A stretch of DNA of 64,000 bases, from the NCBI RefSeq assembly GCF_003957745.1, contig NZ_CP020373.1:124001-188000 (forward strand), read 5' to 3'. A program made the position numbers and the translations under genes. The notes beneath the pieces are model-generated. The model was not told where the DNA came from, searched no databases, and worked only from the letters and a program-made list of their open reading frames with translations. Shown piece after piece: positions 55,057 through 63,979 of the stretch; positions within the stretch are counted from its first letter, which is position 1; each line of letters begins with the position of its first letter. This DNA is from Shewanella khirikhana. GTDB lineage: Bacteria > Pseudomonadota > Gammaproteobacteria > Enterobacterales > Shewanellaceae.

Positions 55057-56159
55057 TGCGGGTTGATAAGCACGAAGTCCGGGTGGGCGAGCTGGCTGCA
55101 GGTCAGCCGCTGTCGCTGCCGGTTTACCGTTTCAGTGGTAAGGGCAAGGGCCCGAGTGTTTACATTCAGGCAAATGTGCACGGCGCCGAGGTACAGGGCA
55201 ACGCCGTGATCTATCAGCTGATGAAGCTGCTGGAGCACTACGAGCTGCTGGGAGATATCCAGTTGGTGCCGCTGGCAAATCCTTTGGGAATAAATCAGAA
55301 GAGTGGCGAGTTTACCCTGGGCCGCTTTGATCCCATTACTGGCGTGAACTGGAACCGCGAGTATCTCGACCATGGCTTTAATATCGAAGTCTGGTATCAG
55401 GAACATGCCCATTTGGATGATGAGGCGCTGGTAACGGCGTTTCGGGCCACTTTGGTGGAAGAGTGCGCCCGAAAGCTTGGGGATCCTTGGGGCGTGACCA
55501 CAGGGCACCGGCTTGCGGTAACCTTGCAGTCGATGGCGCACAGGGCCGATATAGTGCTGGATTTGCATACCGGCCCCAAGTCGTGCAAACACTTGTATTG
55601 CCCTGAATATGAGCGTGATGCGGCGCAGTTTTTCTCGATTCCTTATACCTTGCTGATCCCCAACAGTTTCGGCGGCGCCATGGATGAGGCGGCTTTTGTG
55701 CCCTGGTGGACGCTGGCGGAGGTGGCCTCGAGCCGTGGCCGCGAACTGGGGGTGAAAGTCTCGGCGTTTACTCTGGAGCTTGGCAGTCAGGAGCGTATCG
55801 ATCTTGATGATGCCCTGGAAGATGCCGAAGGTATTCTGGCGTATCTTAGCCACCGCGGGGTGATTGCCGAGAAAGTGCTGCCCAAGCCAATGAAGCGCTT
55901 TGGCTGCTTTCTGAAGAATTACCGTAAATTCCATGCGCCCAAGGCAGGGATGGTGGAGTATCTCGGAAAGGTAGGCGTGCCGATGAAGGCGGGTGAGCCG
56001 CTGGTGAATCTGCTCAGATTGGATTTGTACGGCACCGGCGAGGAACTGACGCCGCTTAAATTGCCTGAGGACGGGGTGCCGATACTGCATTTTGCATCGG
56101 CCTCGGTACACCAGGGCACCGAGCTTTATAAGGTGATGACCAAAGTCTTTGAGCTTTGA
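55056..56159 (+). CDS. Succinylglutamate desuccinylase/aspartoacylase-family protein
   Basis: 367 residues. The zinc carboxypeptidase-like site is recognisable: 'VHGAEVQGNAVIYQL' (HxxE), 'NWNREYLDHGF' and the His ligand in 'DLHTGPKSC', with Glu in 'ELGSQERI'. A C-terminal 'PKAGMVEYLGKVGVPMKAGEPL' lipoyl-like segment occurs in this family. The ATG overlaps the lysC stop (TGATG), so the two are co-translated, which links the enzyme to lysine/aspartate metabolism; an N-acyl amino acid substrate is plausible but unproven. Confidence 0.88.
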   Translation: MRVDKHEVRVGELAAGQPLSLPVYRFSGKGKGPSVYIQANVHGAEVQGNAVIYQLMKLLEHYELLGDIQLVPLANPLGINQKSGEFTLGRFDPITGVNWNREYLDHGFNIEVWYQEHAHLDDEALVTAFRATLVEECARKLGDPWGVTTGHRLAVTLQSMAHRADIVLDLHTGPKSCKHLYCPEYERDAAQFFSIPYTLLIPNSFGGAMDEAAFVPWWTLAEVASSRGRELGVKVSAFTLELGSQERIDLDDALEDAEGILAYLSHRGVIAEKVLPKPMKRFGCFLKNYRKFHAPKAGMVEYLGKVGVPMKAGEPLVNLLRLDLYGTGEELTPLKLPEDGVPILHFASASVHQGTELYKVMTKVFEL

Positions 56160-56170
56160 GTCAGTTAAAC

Positions 56171-56200
56171 AAAAACACCGGACATAGTGCCGGTGTTTTT
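56171..56200 (+). terminator. Terminator between the lysC operon and asnC
   Basis: AAAAACACCGG-ACATAGTG-CCGGTGTTTTT, a perfect symmetric repeat that can serve both convergent transcripts. Confidence 0.92.
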
Positions 56201-56230
56201 GTTTTTAAGCCTTGTAGTGCCTGAGTTGGA

Positions 56231-56692
56231 TCAGGGCTTTACCGCTCGGACAATCGGATTTTGCAGGCTTATTAAGGTCTCGGTGGACTGAATTTCGGCA
56301 ATGGATTGAATGCGGTTAATCAGCACATGTTGCAGGCTGTCGATAGACTGACACATGACTTTGACGAAAATGCTGTAGTTGCCGGTGGTGTAGTAAGCTT
56401 CTACCACTTCTTCGAGGGCATTGAGTTTGGCTATGGCGGCAGGGTAATCGCCGGCACTTTTCAGATTAATGCCGATAAAACAGCACACATCGTAGCCCAG
56501 TGCCTTGGGGTTTACCGTAATTTGCGCGCCGGTGATGATGCCGGCCTGCTTCATCTTTTCGACCCGCACATGGATGGTACCCGCACTGACGCCGAATCGT
56601 TTGGCCAGTTCGGCAAAGGGAGTGCGGGCATCGGCCATCAGGGCCTCGAGGATCTGATTGTCCAACTGGTCACGCTGAAATGATGTATCCAC
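56231..56692 (-). CDS. asnC: Lrp/AsnC-family regulator AsnC
   Basis: 153 residues. It is close to E. coli AsnC throughout, e.g. 'SAGTIHVRVEKMKQAGIITGA' and 'TEAYYTTGNYSIFVKVM' with one exchange, plus 'LINRIQSIAEIQSTETLISLQNP'. AsnC senses asparagine and controls asnA in E. coli. No asnA is next to it here. Confidence 0.95.
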   Translation of the reverse strand: MDTSFQRDQLDNQILEALMADARTPFAELAKRFGVSAGTIHVRVEKMKQAGIITGAQITVNPKALGYDVCCFIGINLKSAGDYPAAIAKLNALEEVVEAYYTTGNYSIFVKVMCQSIDSLQHVLINRIQSIAEIQSTETLISLQNPIVRAVKP

Positions 56693-56770
56693 TGCTTACT
56701 GCTCTAACTACCAAATGATTGAACAATAATTTACGGGCTTTAGTGTGAATTTTCCAGCGAAAAGGTGACT

Positions 56771-57445
56771 TTACTGCTCACCAATCGGCTCGGCGAACGG
56801 CACTTCGGCTTCGAAGGTCAGTGGCTCGGCCGAATAAGGATGTGTGAAGCTGAGACTGGCTGCATGCAGCAGCAGACGGTCTGCAAGAGACTTCGCCAGC
56901 GGGTCAGCATAGAAGCCATCACCCAGGATGGGGTGCCCAAGGGCCATCATATGTACCCTGAGCTGGTGACTGCGGCCGGTGATGGGGGTGAGCTTCACCA
57001 GCGTGGAGCGCTTGCCGTAGCTGACGACTTCCACATGGGTGAGTGAAGGTTTACCTATCTGGTGATCGACCTTTTGTTTGGGGCGGTTGGGCCAATCACA
57101 GATAAGTGGCAGATTTACGCTGGTGTCTTGCTTAACGTGGCCTGCAACCCGCGCATAGTAAATTTTGTGGGTTTCCCTGTCACGGAACTGGCGCTTGAGT
57201 TCGCTTTCGGCACTTTTTCGCAGGGCATAGACCATGACACCGGAGGTGGCCATATCCAGACGATGCACGACCTGGCTGTTGGGGTGTTCAGCCTTTATCC
57301 GTGACCAGATACTGTCGTAATGAATAGGATCGCGACCCGGCACCGAGAGGATGCCGCTGGGCTTATTGATAACGATGATGTCCTTGTCCTGGTGCAAAAT
57401 TTCCAGCCAGGGTTCGCAGGGTGGATTGTAAACAAAATCGTCCAT
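56771..57445 (-). CDS. rluA: RNA pseudouridine synthase RluA (23S U746 / tRNA U32)
   Basis: 224 residues from ATG 57445. The catalytic Asp is in 'VVHRLDMATSGVMVYA', the family signature; 'SLTHVEVVSYGKRSTLVKLTPITGRSHQLRVHM' follows. The length and the absence of an S4 domain fit RluA rather than RluC/D. The upstream frame, open to 57550, has no family match. Confidence 0.92.
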   Translation of the reverse strand: MDDFVYNPPCEPWLEILHQDKDIIVINKPSGILSVPGRDPIHYDSIWSRIKAEHPNSQVVHRLDMATSGVMVYALRKSAESELKRQFRDRETHKIYYARVAGHVKQDTSVNLPLICDWPNRPKQKVDHQIGKPSLTHVEVVSYGKRSTLVKLTPITGRSHQLRVHMMALGHPILGDGFYADPLAKSLADRLLLHAASLSFTHPYSAEPLTFEAEVPFAEPIGEQ

Positions 57446-57601
57446 TTGCGGTCTCGATACGGTCTTTGGGGCGCTAAAGATACCCAAGGGTAACCACAGC
57501 GGCAAGTTCAATGAAAAGATAGATGTGTGCTGCCGCTTCCCCTCAGGCACCGATATTGATTAAATACAGAAAGATAAAACTAAAGTAACAAAGCGAACGG
57601 C

Positions 57602-59812
57602 ATGTTTAATAATAATAAATATCGCTTGGGCGAGTACCTTGTTGTGCCCGAGCGTTGCGTGGTTTCTCGGGAAGGCATAGATACCAAGCTGGAATTGCGC
57701 GTAATGCAGGTGCTGGTGTGCCTGCTTGAACGTGCCGGTCGCCCTGTGAGCCGGGATGAGCTCATTAAAGAAGTGTGGCGCGGTGGTGTTGTTTCTGACA
57801 ACGCTATCAATCGAATCATTGCCCTGCTTCGCAGCGCCCTCGGTGATGATGCCCGCAGTCAGAAAGTCATTAAAACCGTGCCCAAGGTGGGTTATCTGGT
57901 GGTGGCCGAGATTGAGCAAATCAATACGCCTCTGCTAAAGCCGGCAGTTTCTGTTCCTGAGAGCCATACAGCCGCGACGCTTCCCGGCAAGGCTGAAACC
58001 GAAAACAAGCCTGCCTTTGAAGCTGTAACCTATGACCAGGCACCAAACCATATCAACCAGCAGCTTGCTACTCCTGTTAAAACTCCCCGGCATGGCAGTT
58101 CCCGCAGTGGCAGATTGTTGGGTTATGCCCTGGCAGGCCTTACGGTGTCACTGGCTATCATGGGTGGTATTCAGTATTTCAGCAAAGCGCCGCCGATTGA
58201 AAATATCTCCCCTATTAAAGATGTGATTGCCTCTCTTGAGCCGCTGACTTCGCTGGATGGGCAAGAGGTTGACCCGATTTTGTCTCCGGATGGATCTCTG
58301 CTGGCGTTTTCATTTCGGCCATTGAATGAAGAAAGATGGCGAGTGCTGGTCCAGGATTTACGTACGGGCGTTGTTTCTCACGTAGCAGGCAGCTTTCTCG
58401 GAAAGATGAATGGTCGATATCCGGCATGGGCGGAGGACGGGCGTCATCTGGCCTACCTTCGCTATGATGGAGTAGCAAGGTGCGAGTTAGTGCTGGTCGA
58501 TATTGCTTCTCAAGATGAGCAGATAGTGGGCTCCTGCGGAGCGACCAATCAATCAAGCGCATTGACCTTCAACGGACGGCAGCTGTTTTACATAGACTCA
58601 GCCAGTATCGAGGACTTCAAGAAAATCTACCGTCTTGATTTGGATACCTTGCAAAAAGAGCAGATAAGTCAACCTCATATTACCGGACGAGGAGACCTGA
58701 GCTTTGCTTTGTCTCCTGACGGAAGCCAGCTGGCGGTACTGCGTAACTCGGGCTGGTCAGATACCCAAATTATGCTGTTTACCTTCTCATCCGGAGAGTG
58801 GCGCAGCCTGCATAAGGTGGGCTATCCACTTCGCAGTATCGCCTGGAGTGGTGACGGAAAAAGCCTCATCTATCGTGCTGAAGAAGGGCAGCTACACCAG
58901 TATGATTTAGCCTCCGGCCAGGTCACCCGTATTACTAAAATTTTGCAGGAAATCAATTCACCCAAGTCCAACGCCCGGGGGCAGGTTACAGCGGTAGTAG
59001 GTGAACTGGTGGAAGAAGAAATCTGGCTGTGGGACTCCCCAATGACCACCGACTCCAGCCCCAAACCGTGGATTTCTTCAAGTCGCAGAGATTATAGAGG
59101 GGCTATAAGCCCGGATGGCAGCAGAGCAGTCTTCGTTTCCACCAAGACTGGCTTACCTCAGATTTGGATGCGAGAGTTTGATGGGGTAGAGCACAAGCTA
59201 ACAGACTTAAAACGTTTCTCATATATTGATGAGTTGTCTTTCTCAATGGATGGCAGCATGGTTGCAGGTTCTATCAATGGCGCGGCCTTTACGTTAGACC
59301 TGGCTACGGCTCATTTAAATATGGTCCCCAATATGACAATGGTAAGAAATATATCTTTTGGCATTAAGCATGGCGAATTAGTCATGACAGATCTTTCTGA
59401 CTCCAGCGGAAAAATAAAACTCGTAAATGCATTTTCTGGAGAAGAGTTGAGAGTTTTGGTGATTGGTGGTTACTCAGGAAAATATGATTGGGCTACTGGT
59501 GATTTCTACTTCTCAAAGAAACATGTGCGTGGTACTTGGTCGCTGAAGAATGGTGTGGAGAAGCTTATTACTGAGGATTTTACACCAGTGTTTTCTGAGT
59601 CTTGGCTCGTAGATAATAAAGACATGTGGTACCTGGAAAAGGATGATGGGCAATTCTACCTAACTCGCCAGTCAGTTAACACTAACGAAAAAGTTCGCGT
59701 GGACATCAATGTAAAACACCTTTCTCTTCGAAACATGTCGATGTCTAAGGACAGGAAAATCTTACTTTCAGTTCTCACCAACTCAAACACTGACGTTGTT
59801 TATTTAAACTAA
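57602..59812 (+). CDS. Transmembrane transcriptional regulator (ToxR/CadC-like) with periplasmic beta-propeller
   Basis: 736 residues. An OmpR-type winged helix at the N-terminus ('ELRVMQVLVCLLERAGRPVSRDELIKEVW', 'RIIALLRSALGDD', 'IKTVPKVGYLV') is followed by a linker, one helix near residues 175-195 ('LLGYALAGLTVSLAIMGGIQYF') and a long TolB/WD40-like propeller ('DPILSPDGSLLAFSFRP', 'SPDGSQLAVLRN', 'SPDGSRAVFVSTK'). It binds DNA at the membrane and senses a periplasmic signal; the ligand is unknown. The last third (from about 59100) is much more AT-rich than the neighbours. Confidence 0.85.
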   Translation: MFNNNKYRLGEYLVVPERCVVSREGIDTKLELRVMQVLVCLLERAGRPVSRDELIKEVWRGGVVSDNAINRIIALLRSALGDDARSQKVIKTVPKVGYLVVAEIEQINTPLLKPAVSVPESHTAATLPGKAETENKPAFEAVTYDQAPNHINQQLATPVKTPRHGSSRSGRLLGYALAGLTVSLAIMGGIQYFSKAPPIENISPIKDVIASLEPLTSLDGQEVDPILSPDGSLLAFSFRPLNEERWRVLVQDLRTGVVSHVAGSFLGKMNGRYPAWAEDGRHLAYLRYDGVARCELVLVDIASQDEQIVGSCGATNQSSALTFNGRQLFYIDSASIEDFKKIYRLDLDTLQKEQISQPHITGRGDLSFALSPDGSQLAVLRNSGWSDTQIMLFTFSSGEWRSLHKVGYPLRSIAWSGDGKSLIYRAEEGQLHQYDLASGQVTRITKILQEINSPKSNARGQVTAVVGELVEEEIWLWDSPMTTDSSPKPWISSSRRDYRGAISPDGSRAVFVSTKTGLPQIWMREFDGVEHKLTDLKRFSYIDELSFSMDGSMVAGSINGAAFTLDLATAHLNMVPNMTMVRNISFGIKHGELVMTDLSDSSGKIKLVNAFSGEELRVLVIGGYSGKYDWATGDFYFSKKHVRGTWSLKNGVEKLITEDFTPVFSESWLVDNKDMWYLEKDDGQFYLTRQSVNTNEKVRVDINVKHLSLRNMSMSKDRKILLSVLTNSNTDVVYLN

Positions 59813-60105
59813 TCAGTTAGTTACTGGTTAGTAAGGTTTTCATCATCTTTTCATTGTCGCGTTTCTGCGCTGGGTTTCCTATCGTTATCCCCGTCAGCCG
59901 ACTTGGTTGCGCACAACAAAGACGCCTTACCCTGAGTCGCTTTGATTTGCTAATCCGCTGGTCGCAAAAAGCAATGGCGCATCCCCGTGGCCAAGTTGGT
60001 TGACACTTAAATTTCGTTCAACGCTTTAACAGCAAGCGTTGAATGTTACGAAAAATATAATAATTCTGTTCGTAAATTATAAATTAATCGGTTGGAGTCA
60101 ACGCA

Positions 60106-60294
60106 ATGAAAAAGTATATCAATCACCTCTTGGCTGGTGCAGTTTTTACTTCAGCCGTAGCCATGCCTTTTATGTTTGTTAAGCAAGATGCTGCAGAGCA
60201 AGAGCAAACGATAAAAGTTTCTATGTGTGAGCCATTCCCTGAGTGCTATATCTACCGTGTTGACGAAGCACCAGCGGTAAATAACGAACTGTAA
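60106..60294 (+). CDS. Small secreted protein with two Cys
   Basis: 62 residues behind GGAG (spacing 8). An N-terminal membrane or signal helix ('LLAGAVFTSAVAMPFMFV') is followed by a charged region and 'SMCEPFPECYIYRVDEAP'. The two Cys could form a disulphide loop in the periplasm. I know no family. It is AT-rich like the end of the upstream regulator gene, suggesting a common origin or control. Confidence 0.65.
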   Translation: MKKYINHLLAGAVFTSAVAMPFMFVKQDAAEQEQTIKVSMCEPFPECYIYRVDEAPAVNNEL

Positions 60295-60369
60295 TTTTAA
60301 TTATTCACGAATGTTAGTTAATGGCCTTGGTTGTTAATTAAATACCTGCGAGATTCAGGAGGATAGCAG

Positions 60370-60492
60370 ATGTGGTCTATCAGTCTTTATGTCGTGGGGA
60401 CACTGAGTGGATTATTCATAATCTACTACGTGTTTATCAATGTGGTTCTTGCGTCCGAGGAATCATGTTTGCTTGACCAACAGGACGACTAA
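60370..60492 (+). CDS. Candidate 40-residue single-pass membrane protein
   Basis: ATG 60370 lies six bases after AGGAGGA, a very strong ribosome binding site. The translation begins MWSISLYVVGTLSGLFIIYY, continues as one hydrophobic helix and ends with a short acidic tail (EESCLLDQQDD). It is followed directly by a terminator (60511-60545). The 62-residue gene stops 75 bases earlier, so both may be one transcript. Confidence 0.7.
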   Translation: MWSISLYVVGTLSGLFIIYYVFINVVLASEESCLLDQQDD

Positions 60493-60510
60493 ATCTCCCT
60501 TTCCGCCAAA

Positions 60511-60545
60511 GTGGGCACCTTGGGTAACCTGGGTGCCACTTTTAT
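60511..60545 (+). terminator. Terminator after the two small genes
   Basis: GTGGGCACC pairs with GGTGCCAC (one bulged G) around a loop of about 11 bases, followed by a T-rich stretch. Confidence 0.7.
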
Positions 60546-60554
60546 TTTCAGCGT

Positions 60555-60842
60555 TTAAATCCCCATATCCCGCAGATGCATAATGGCAAAGGTCCAGACC
60601 ACAAATGCCAGGATGCCGTGTACCAGCGCATAAAAGCCCTGATCGAGCCGTTTCATCCCCTTGGAATGCCAAATCAGCCAAAGATGAGCGCAAAGGATGA
60701 CGGGGTACATCACCAGCAGAGGATAGTAAAACAGTGGGTTACCCTGGCCGGTGATGGCGCGCCCGAGTATGGCCCACACCACGATAAAGGCGGTAATAAG
60801 CGGTGGCAGCGCGTTTCGGTATTGTTCTGGGTAAGGAAACAT
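60555..60842 (-). CDS. Small integral membrane protein, unknown
   Basis: 95 residues with three hydrophobic segments ('LITAFIVVWAILG', 'YYPLLVMYPVILCAHLWLIW', 'LVHGILAFVVWTFAIM'). I do not recognise the family. It is two bases downstream of the methyltransferase gene and is probably in an operon with it and with the membrane protein at 61360. Confidence 0.75.
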   Translation of the reverse strand: MFPYPEQYRNALPPLITAFIVVWAILGRAITGQGNPLFYYPLLVMYPVILCAHLWLIWHSKGMKRLDQGFYALVHGILAFVVWTFAIMHLRDMGI

Positions 60843-60844
60843 GT

Positions 60845-61363
60845 TCAGTCCATGGGTTTACGGCAAATGATGCTTGCCTTGAAGGCACCGTCGCCTTCAA
60901 CCGGCGTTTGCTCACCATAATACACTTGTTGCCAATGGGCAAAGCGCTGCTTGAGTTCAGCGTCTTCAAGCAAAAAATCAGGGTTGCGCGGCCTGCCAAT
61001 CAGCGCCTGTTGATGAGTAAAGGTTTCATAAATCAGCAAGCCGCCGGGTTTCACCGCCGCTTCAAGCAGCGCAAACAATGGCCGGTGCAGATAGTTGAAT
61101 ACCAGGACCAGGTCGAATTGACCAAGCGGCGCCTGAGGAGGCATTTCCAAATCGCGTGCTAGCAGTTGACTGCGGGTATGCTGCTTAAGCTCGTCTTCGA
61201 GTCGCTGCAGGTCGATATCCAGAAAGCACACCTCGTGGCCCCTCGCCAGAAACCAGGCGCCATTGCGGCCGCTGCCGCAGGCCACATCGAGCACTGTGAG
61301 GGGAGTATCTGCCGAAAACAGATGTGCAAACCTGTCAAACAGAGGGGATGCAGGCGCGTTCAT
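60845..61363 (-). CDS. Class I SAM-dependent methyltransferase
   Basis: 172 residues. The SAM-binding motif 'VLDVACGSGRNGAWFLARGHEVCFLDID' and 'FDLVLVFNYLHRPL' are typical of the TehB-like small methyltransferases. The target is unknown. It overlaps the upstream membrane protein gene by four bases. Confidence 0.85.
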   Translation of the reverse strand: MNAPASPLFDRFAHLFSADTPLTVLDVACGSGRNGAWFLARGHEVCFLDIDLQRLEDELKQHTRSQLLARDLEMPPQAPLGQFDLVLVFNYLHRPLFALLEAAVKPGGLLIYETFTHQQALIGRPRNPDFLLEDAELKQRFAHWQQVYYGEQTPVEGDGAFKASIICRKPMD

Positions 61364-61818
61364 CCCTTGATTTCCTTCCGGCTTTCAATGCGTCTTCTGT
61401 GCCAGATTGAATAGTGCCTAAGCCCCGCCGGGCCGTGGGATACCAGTACCGACAATAGCAGTATCGCCACAAAAATCTCGGCTTTATGGTCGGGGAAGGG
61501 AATAAACAAGCTCAGCAGCAGGAGCTTAAGTAGCGTCAGTACGCCTTTGAGCTGGATAAGCCAGCGCCAGTCGCGGAGTATTTCCCAGCCCATCAGGGCA
61601 CTGCCGCTGAGCATGGCCAGCAGCCAGAAATTCTGCCACTCGGGCTTGGCCACTCCCAGGAGCACTCCGCCACCCACGCCACAAATCCCCAGCAGGTGCA
61701 CGGCCCGCAAGGCGGTTTTGCTTATCCGTTGCACCCAAAAGCGTTTTTCAGAGAGTTCTTTGTCGGCCACAGTGCTGCCCCCACGCGCTAAAAAACGCAG
61801 CATAACAGCATGAGACAT
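61360..61818 (-). CDS. Small integral membrane protein, unknown
   Basis: About 152 residues with four hydrophobic segments ('ALRAVHLLGICGVGGGVLLG', 'FWLLAMLSGSALMGWEIL', 'GVLTLLKLLLLSLFI', 'EIFVAILLLSVLVSHG'). The start is uncertain: ATG 61818, or ATG 61893/TTG-type starts upstream, none with a convincing ribosome binding site. Coupled to the methyltransferase by a 4-base overlap. No family recognised. Confidence 0.65.
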   Translation of the reverse strand: MSHAVMLRFLARGGSTVADKELSEKRFWVQRISKTALRAVHLLGICGVGGGVLLGVAKPEWQNFWLLAMLSGSALMGWEILRDWRWLIQLKGVLTLLKLLLLSLFIPFPDHKAEIFVAILLLSVLVSHGPAGLRHYSIWHRRRIESRKEIKG

Positions 61819-62004
61819 TGCTGGGGAGTTGTTGTCGGCAGTTTGCTGAACTCCGAGCCATCTTTTCTTTGTAAAGTGTTGCCTGTCAGGCATTTTTATA
61901 TAAGTCGCTGTGATCTTGTTCAATCAACACGACAAAACCTCGGGGTACCCAGCAAATACTGACAATGATTGATACAAGTTGGGAAAGACTGTGACGGCAC
62001 CGAG

Positions 62005-62107
62005 AAAAATACCTCTTTAGATAGTGCTACCATTTCATCGCAGGTTAGCGTTTTACTCCGTATATAACCATTAATTAAGTGTAAAACACGCCGCAAAAAT
62101 ACCTCTT
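62005..62107. repeat. Pair of 13-bp direct repeats containing TACCTCT heptamers
   Basis: AAAAATACCTCTT occurs at 62005-62017 and 62095-62107, just upstream of fccA. Each copy includes TACCTCT, an exact match to the NarL/NarP heptamer consensus TACYYMT. Confidence 0.55.
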
Positions 62108-62132
62108 AATAAGTAGTTTTGGAGGAACACTT

Positions 62133-63914
62133 ATGTTCACGGGAGCGATGAAAAAAACCATGCTGGCTGTCATGATCTCTGGGGTCATGGCCGGCACTGC
62201 CTGGGCCAATGCAGACAATCTGGCCGATTTCCATGGTGATAACGGCTGCGACAGCTGTCACCAAACCGACAAGGGCCCAACCAACGATAACCTGACCCAT
62301 GAAAACGCCCAGTGCGTGAGCTGTCACGGCGATCTGAAAGAAGTGGCCGGTGGAGAGCGCGAAGGCATAGTGTCTCCTCACCAATCTCACCTCATCGGTG
62401 ATATTGCTTGTACCAGCTGCCACAAAGGTCACGAAAAATCAGTGACCTACTGTGATGCTTGCCATAACTTCGGTTATGACATGCCTTTCGGTGGCAAGTG
62501 GGAACGCAAGTTTGTACCTGTGGATGCTGAAAAAGCAGCCCAGGACAAAGCCATTGCCGCTGGCCCACGCGAGAGCACCGACGTTGTCATTATAGGCTCA
62601 GGTGGTGCGGGTCTGGCCGCAGCTGTTTCTGCCCGTGACGCCGGCGTAAAAGTTATTGTGCTTGAAAAAGAGCCGGTTCCAGGTGGTAACACCAAGCTGG
62701 CTGCCGGTGGTATGAACGCCGCCGAAACCAAGCCTCAGGCTAAGCTTGGTATCCAGGACAAGAAACAGATCATGATTGACGACACCATGAAAGGTGGCCG
62801 TAACATCAACAATCCTGAGCTGGTAAAAGTGCTGGCCAACAACTCTTCCGACTCCATCGATTGGCTCACCGCACTGGGTGCCGATATGAACGACGTGGGT
62901 CGCATGGGTGGCGCCAGTGTTAACCGCAGTCACCGTCCAACCGGTGGTGCCGGTGTGGGTGCCCACGTGGCGCAGGTGCTGTGGGATGCCGCAGTGGCCC
63001 GCGACACGGATATCCGCCTCAACAGCCGTGTGGTACGCATTCTTGAAGATGGCAGTGGTAAGGTAACTGGCGTACTGGTTCAGGGTGCTTACACTGGTTA
63101 CTACGTGATCAAGGCTGACGCTGTGGTGGTTGCTACCGGTGGTTTCGCCAAGAACAACGACCGCGTTGCCAAGTACGATGCCAAACTCAAAGGCTTCAAG
63201 GCCACCAACCATCCGGGTGCGACCGGTGACGGTCTGGACGTGGCAACCCACGCCGGTGCTGACACTGTGGATCTGGAATACGTGCAGGCTCACCCAACCT
63301 ACAGCCCTGTGGGCGGTGTGATGGTGACCGAAGCTGTGCGTGGTAACGGTGCCATTCTGGTGAACCGTGAAGGTAAGCGTTTCGTCAACGAAATCACCAC
63401 CCGCGACAAAGCCTCTGCCGCCATTCTGGCTCAGAAAGGTGAAAGTGCGTATTTGGTGTTCGATGATTCAGTGCGTAAGAGCCTGAGCAAAATCGAAGGC
63501 TACATCCACCTGAAGATTGTTAACGAAGGCAAAACCGTGAAAGAGCTGGCCGATAAACTGGCTATGCCAGCTGCCGAGCTGGAAAAATCCATTGCCAGTT
63601 ACAATGGCTTTGTGAAATCCGGTAAGGATGAGCAGTTCGAGCGCGCCAACCTGCCGCGTGAACTGGCCACTGCGCCTTTCTATGCAATCGAAGTGGCGCC
63701 TGCGGTGCACCACACCATGGGCGGCGTGAAAATCGATACCAAGGCTGAAGTAGTCGGCAAAGACGGCAAGCTTATCGGCGGTATGTATGCAGCCGGTGAA
63801 GTGACCGGTGGCGTACACGGCGCCAACCGTCTGGGTGGTAACGCCATCTCCGATATCGTGACCTTCGGTCGTATCGCCGGTGCCCAGGCGGCCCAATACG
63901 CCAAAGATCACTAA
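62133..63914 (+). CDS. fccA: Flavocytochrome c3 fumarate reductase (periplasmic, tetraheme)
   Basis: 593 residues, GGAGGA ribosome binding site at 62121 for the ATG at 62133; a second start at 62148 (MKKTMLAV...) also has one and gives the more typical signal peptide. Four CxxCH haem sites (first Cys at 39, 61, 93, 107) precede the FAD domain ('VVIIGSGGAGLAAAVSARDAG'), and the active-site region 'VNEITTRDKASAAIL' carries the proton-donating Arg. Reduces fumarate to succinate in anaerobic respiration with electrons from CymA, by knowledge of the Shewanella enzyme. Confidence 0.97.
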   Translation: MFTGAMKKTMLAVMISGVMAGTAWANADNLADFHGDNGCDSCHQTDKGPTNDNLTHENAQCVSCHGDLKEVAGGEREGIVSPHQSHLIGDIACTSCHKGHEKSVTYCDACHNFGYDMPFGGKWERKFVPVDAEKAAQDKAIAAGPRESTDVVIIGSGGAGLAAAVSARDAGVKVIVLEKEPVPGGNTKLAAGGMNAAETKPQAKLGIQDKKQIMIDDTMKGGRNINNPELVKVLANNSSDSIDWLTALGADMNDVGRMGGASVNRSHRPTGGAGVGAHVAQVLWDAAVARDTDIRLNSRVVRILEDGSGKVTGVLVQGAYTGYYVIKADAVVVATGGFAKNNDRVAKYDAKLKGFKATNHPGATGDGLDVATHAGADTVDLEYVQAHPTYSPVGGVMVTEAVRGNGAILVNREGKRFVNEITTRDKASAAILAQKGESAYLVFDDSVRKSLSKIEGYIHLKIVNEGKTVKELADKLAMPAAELEKSIASYNGFVKSGKDEQFERANLPRELATAPFYAIEVAPAVHHTMGGVKIDTKAEVVGKDGKLIGGMYAAGEVTGGVHGANRLGGNAISDIVTFGRIAGAQAAQYAKDH

Positions 63915-63955
63915 TCTCCCTTAGCACGGAGGGGCATTCGATTGCCCAACGTCAG

Positions 63956-63979
63956 GCGGCCCCTCGGGGCCGCTTTTTT
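63956..63979 (+). terminator. Terminator of fccA
   Basis: Perfect repeat GCGGCCCC-TC-GGGGCCGC followed by six T. Confidence 0.93.

Noticed and set aside
61980..62005. Possible CRP site (CTGTGACGGCACCGAG) upstream of fccA
   Set aside because: The left half TGTGA is good but the right half does not resemble TCACA, so I do not list it.
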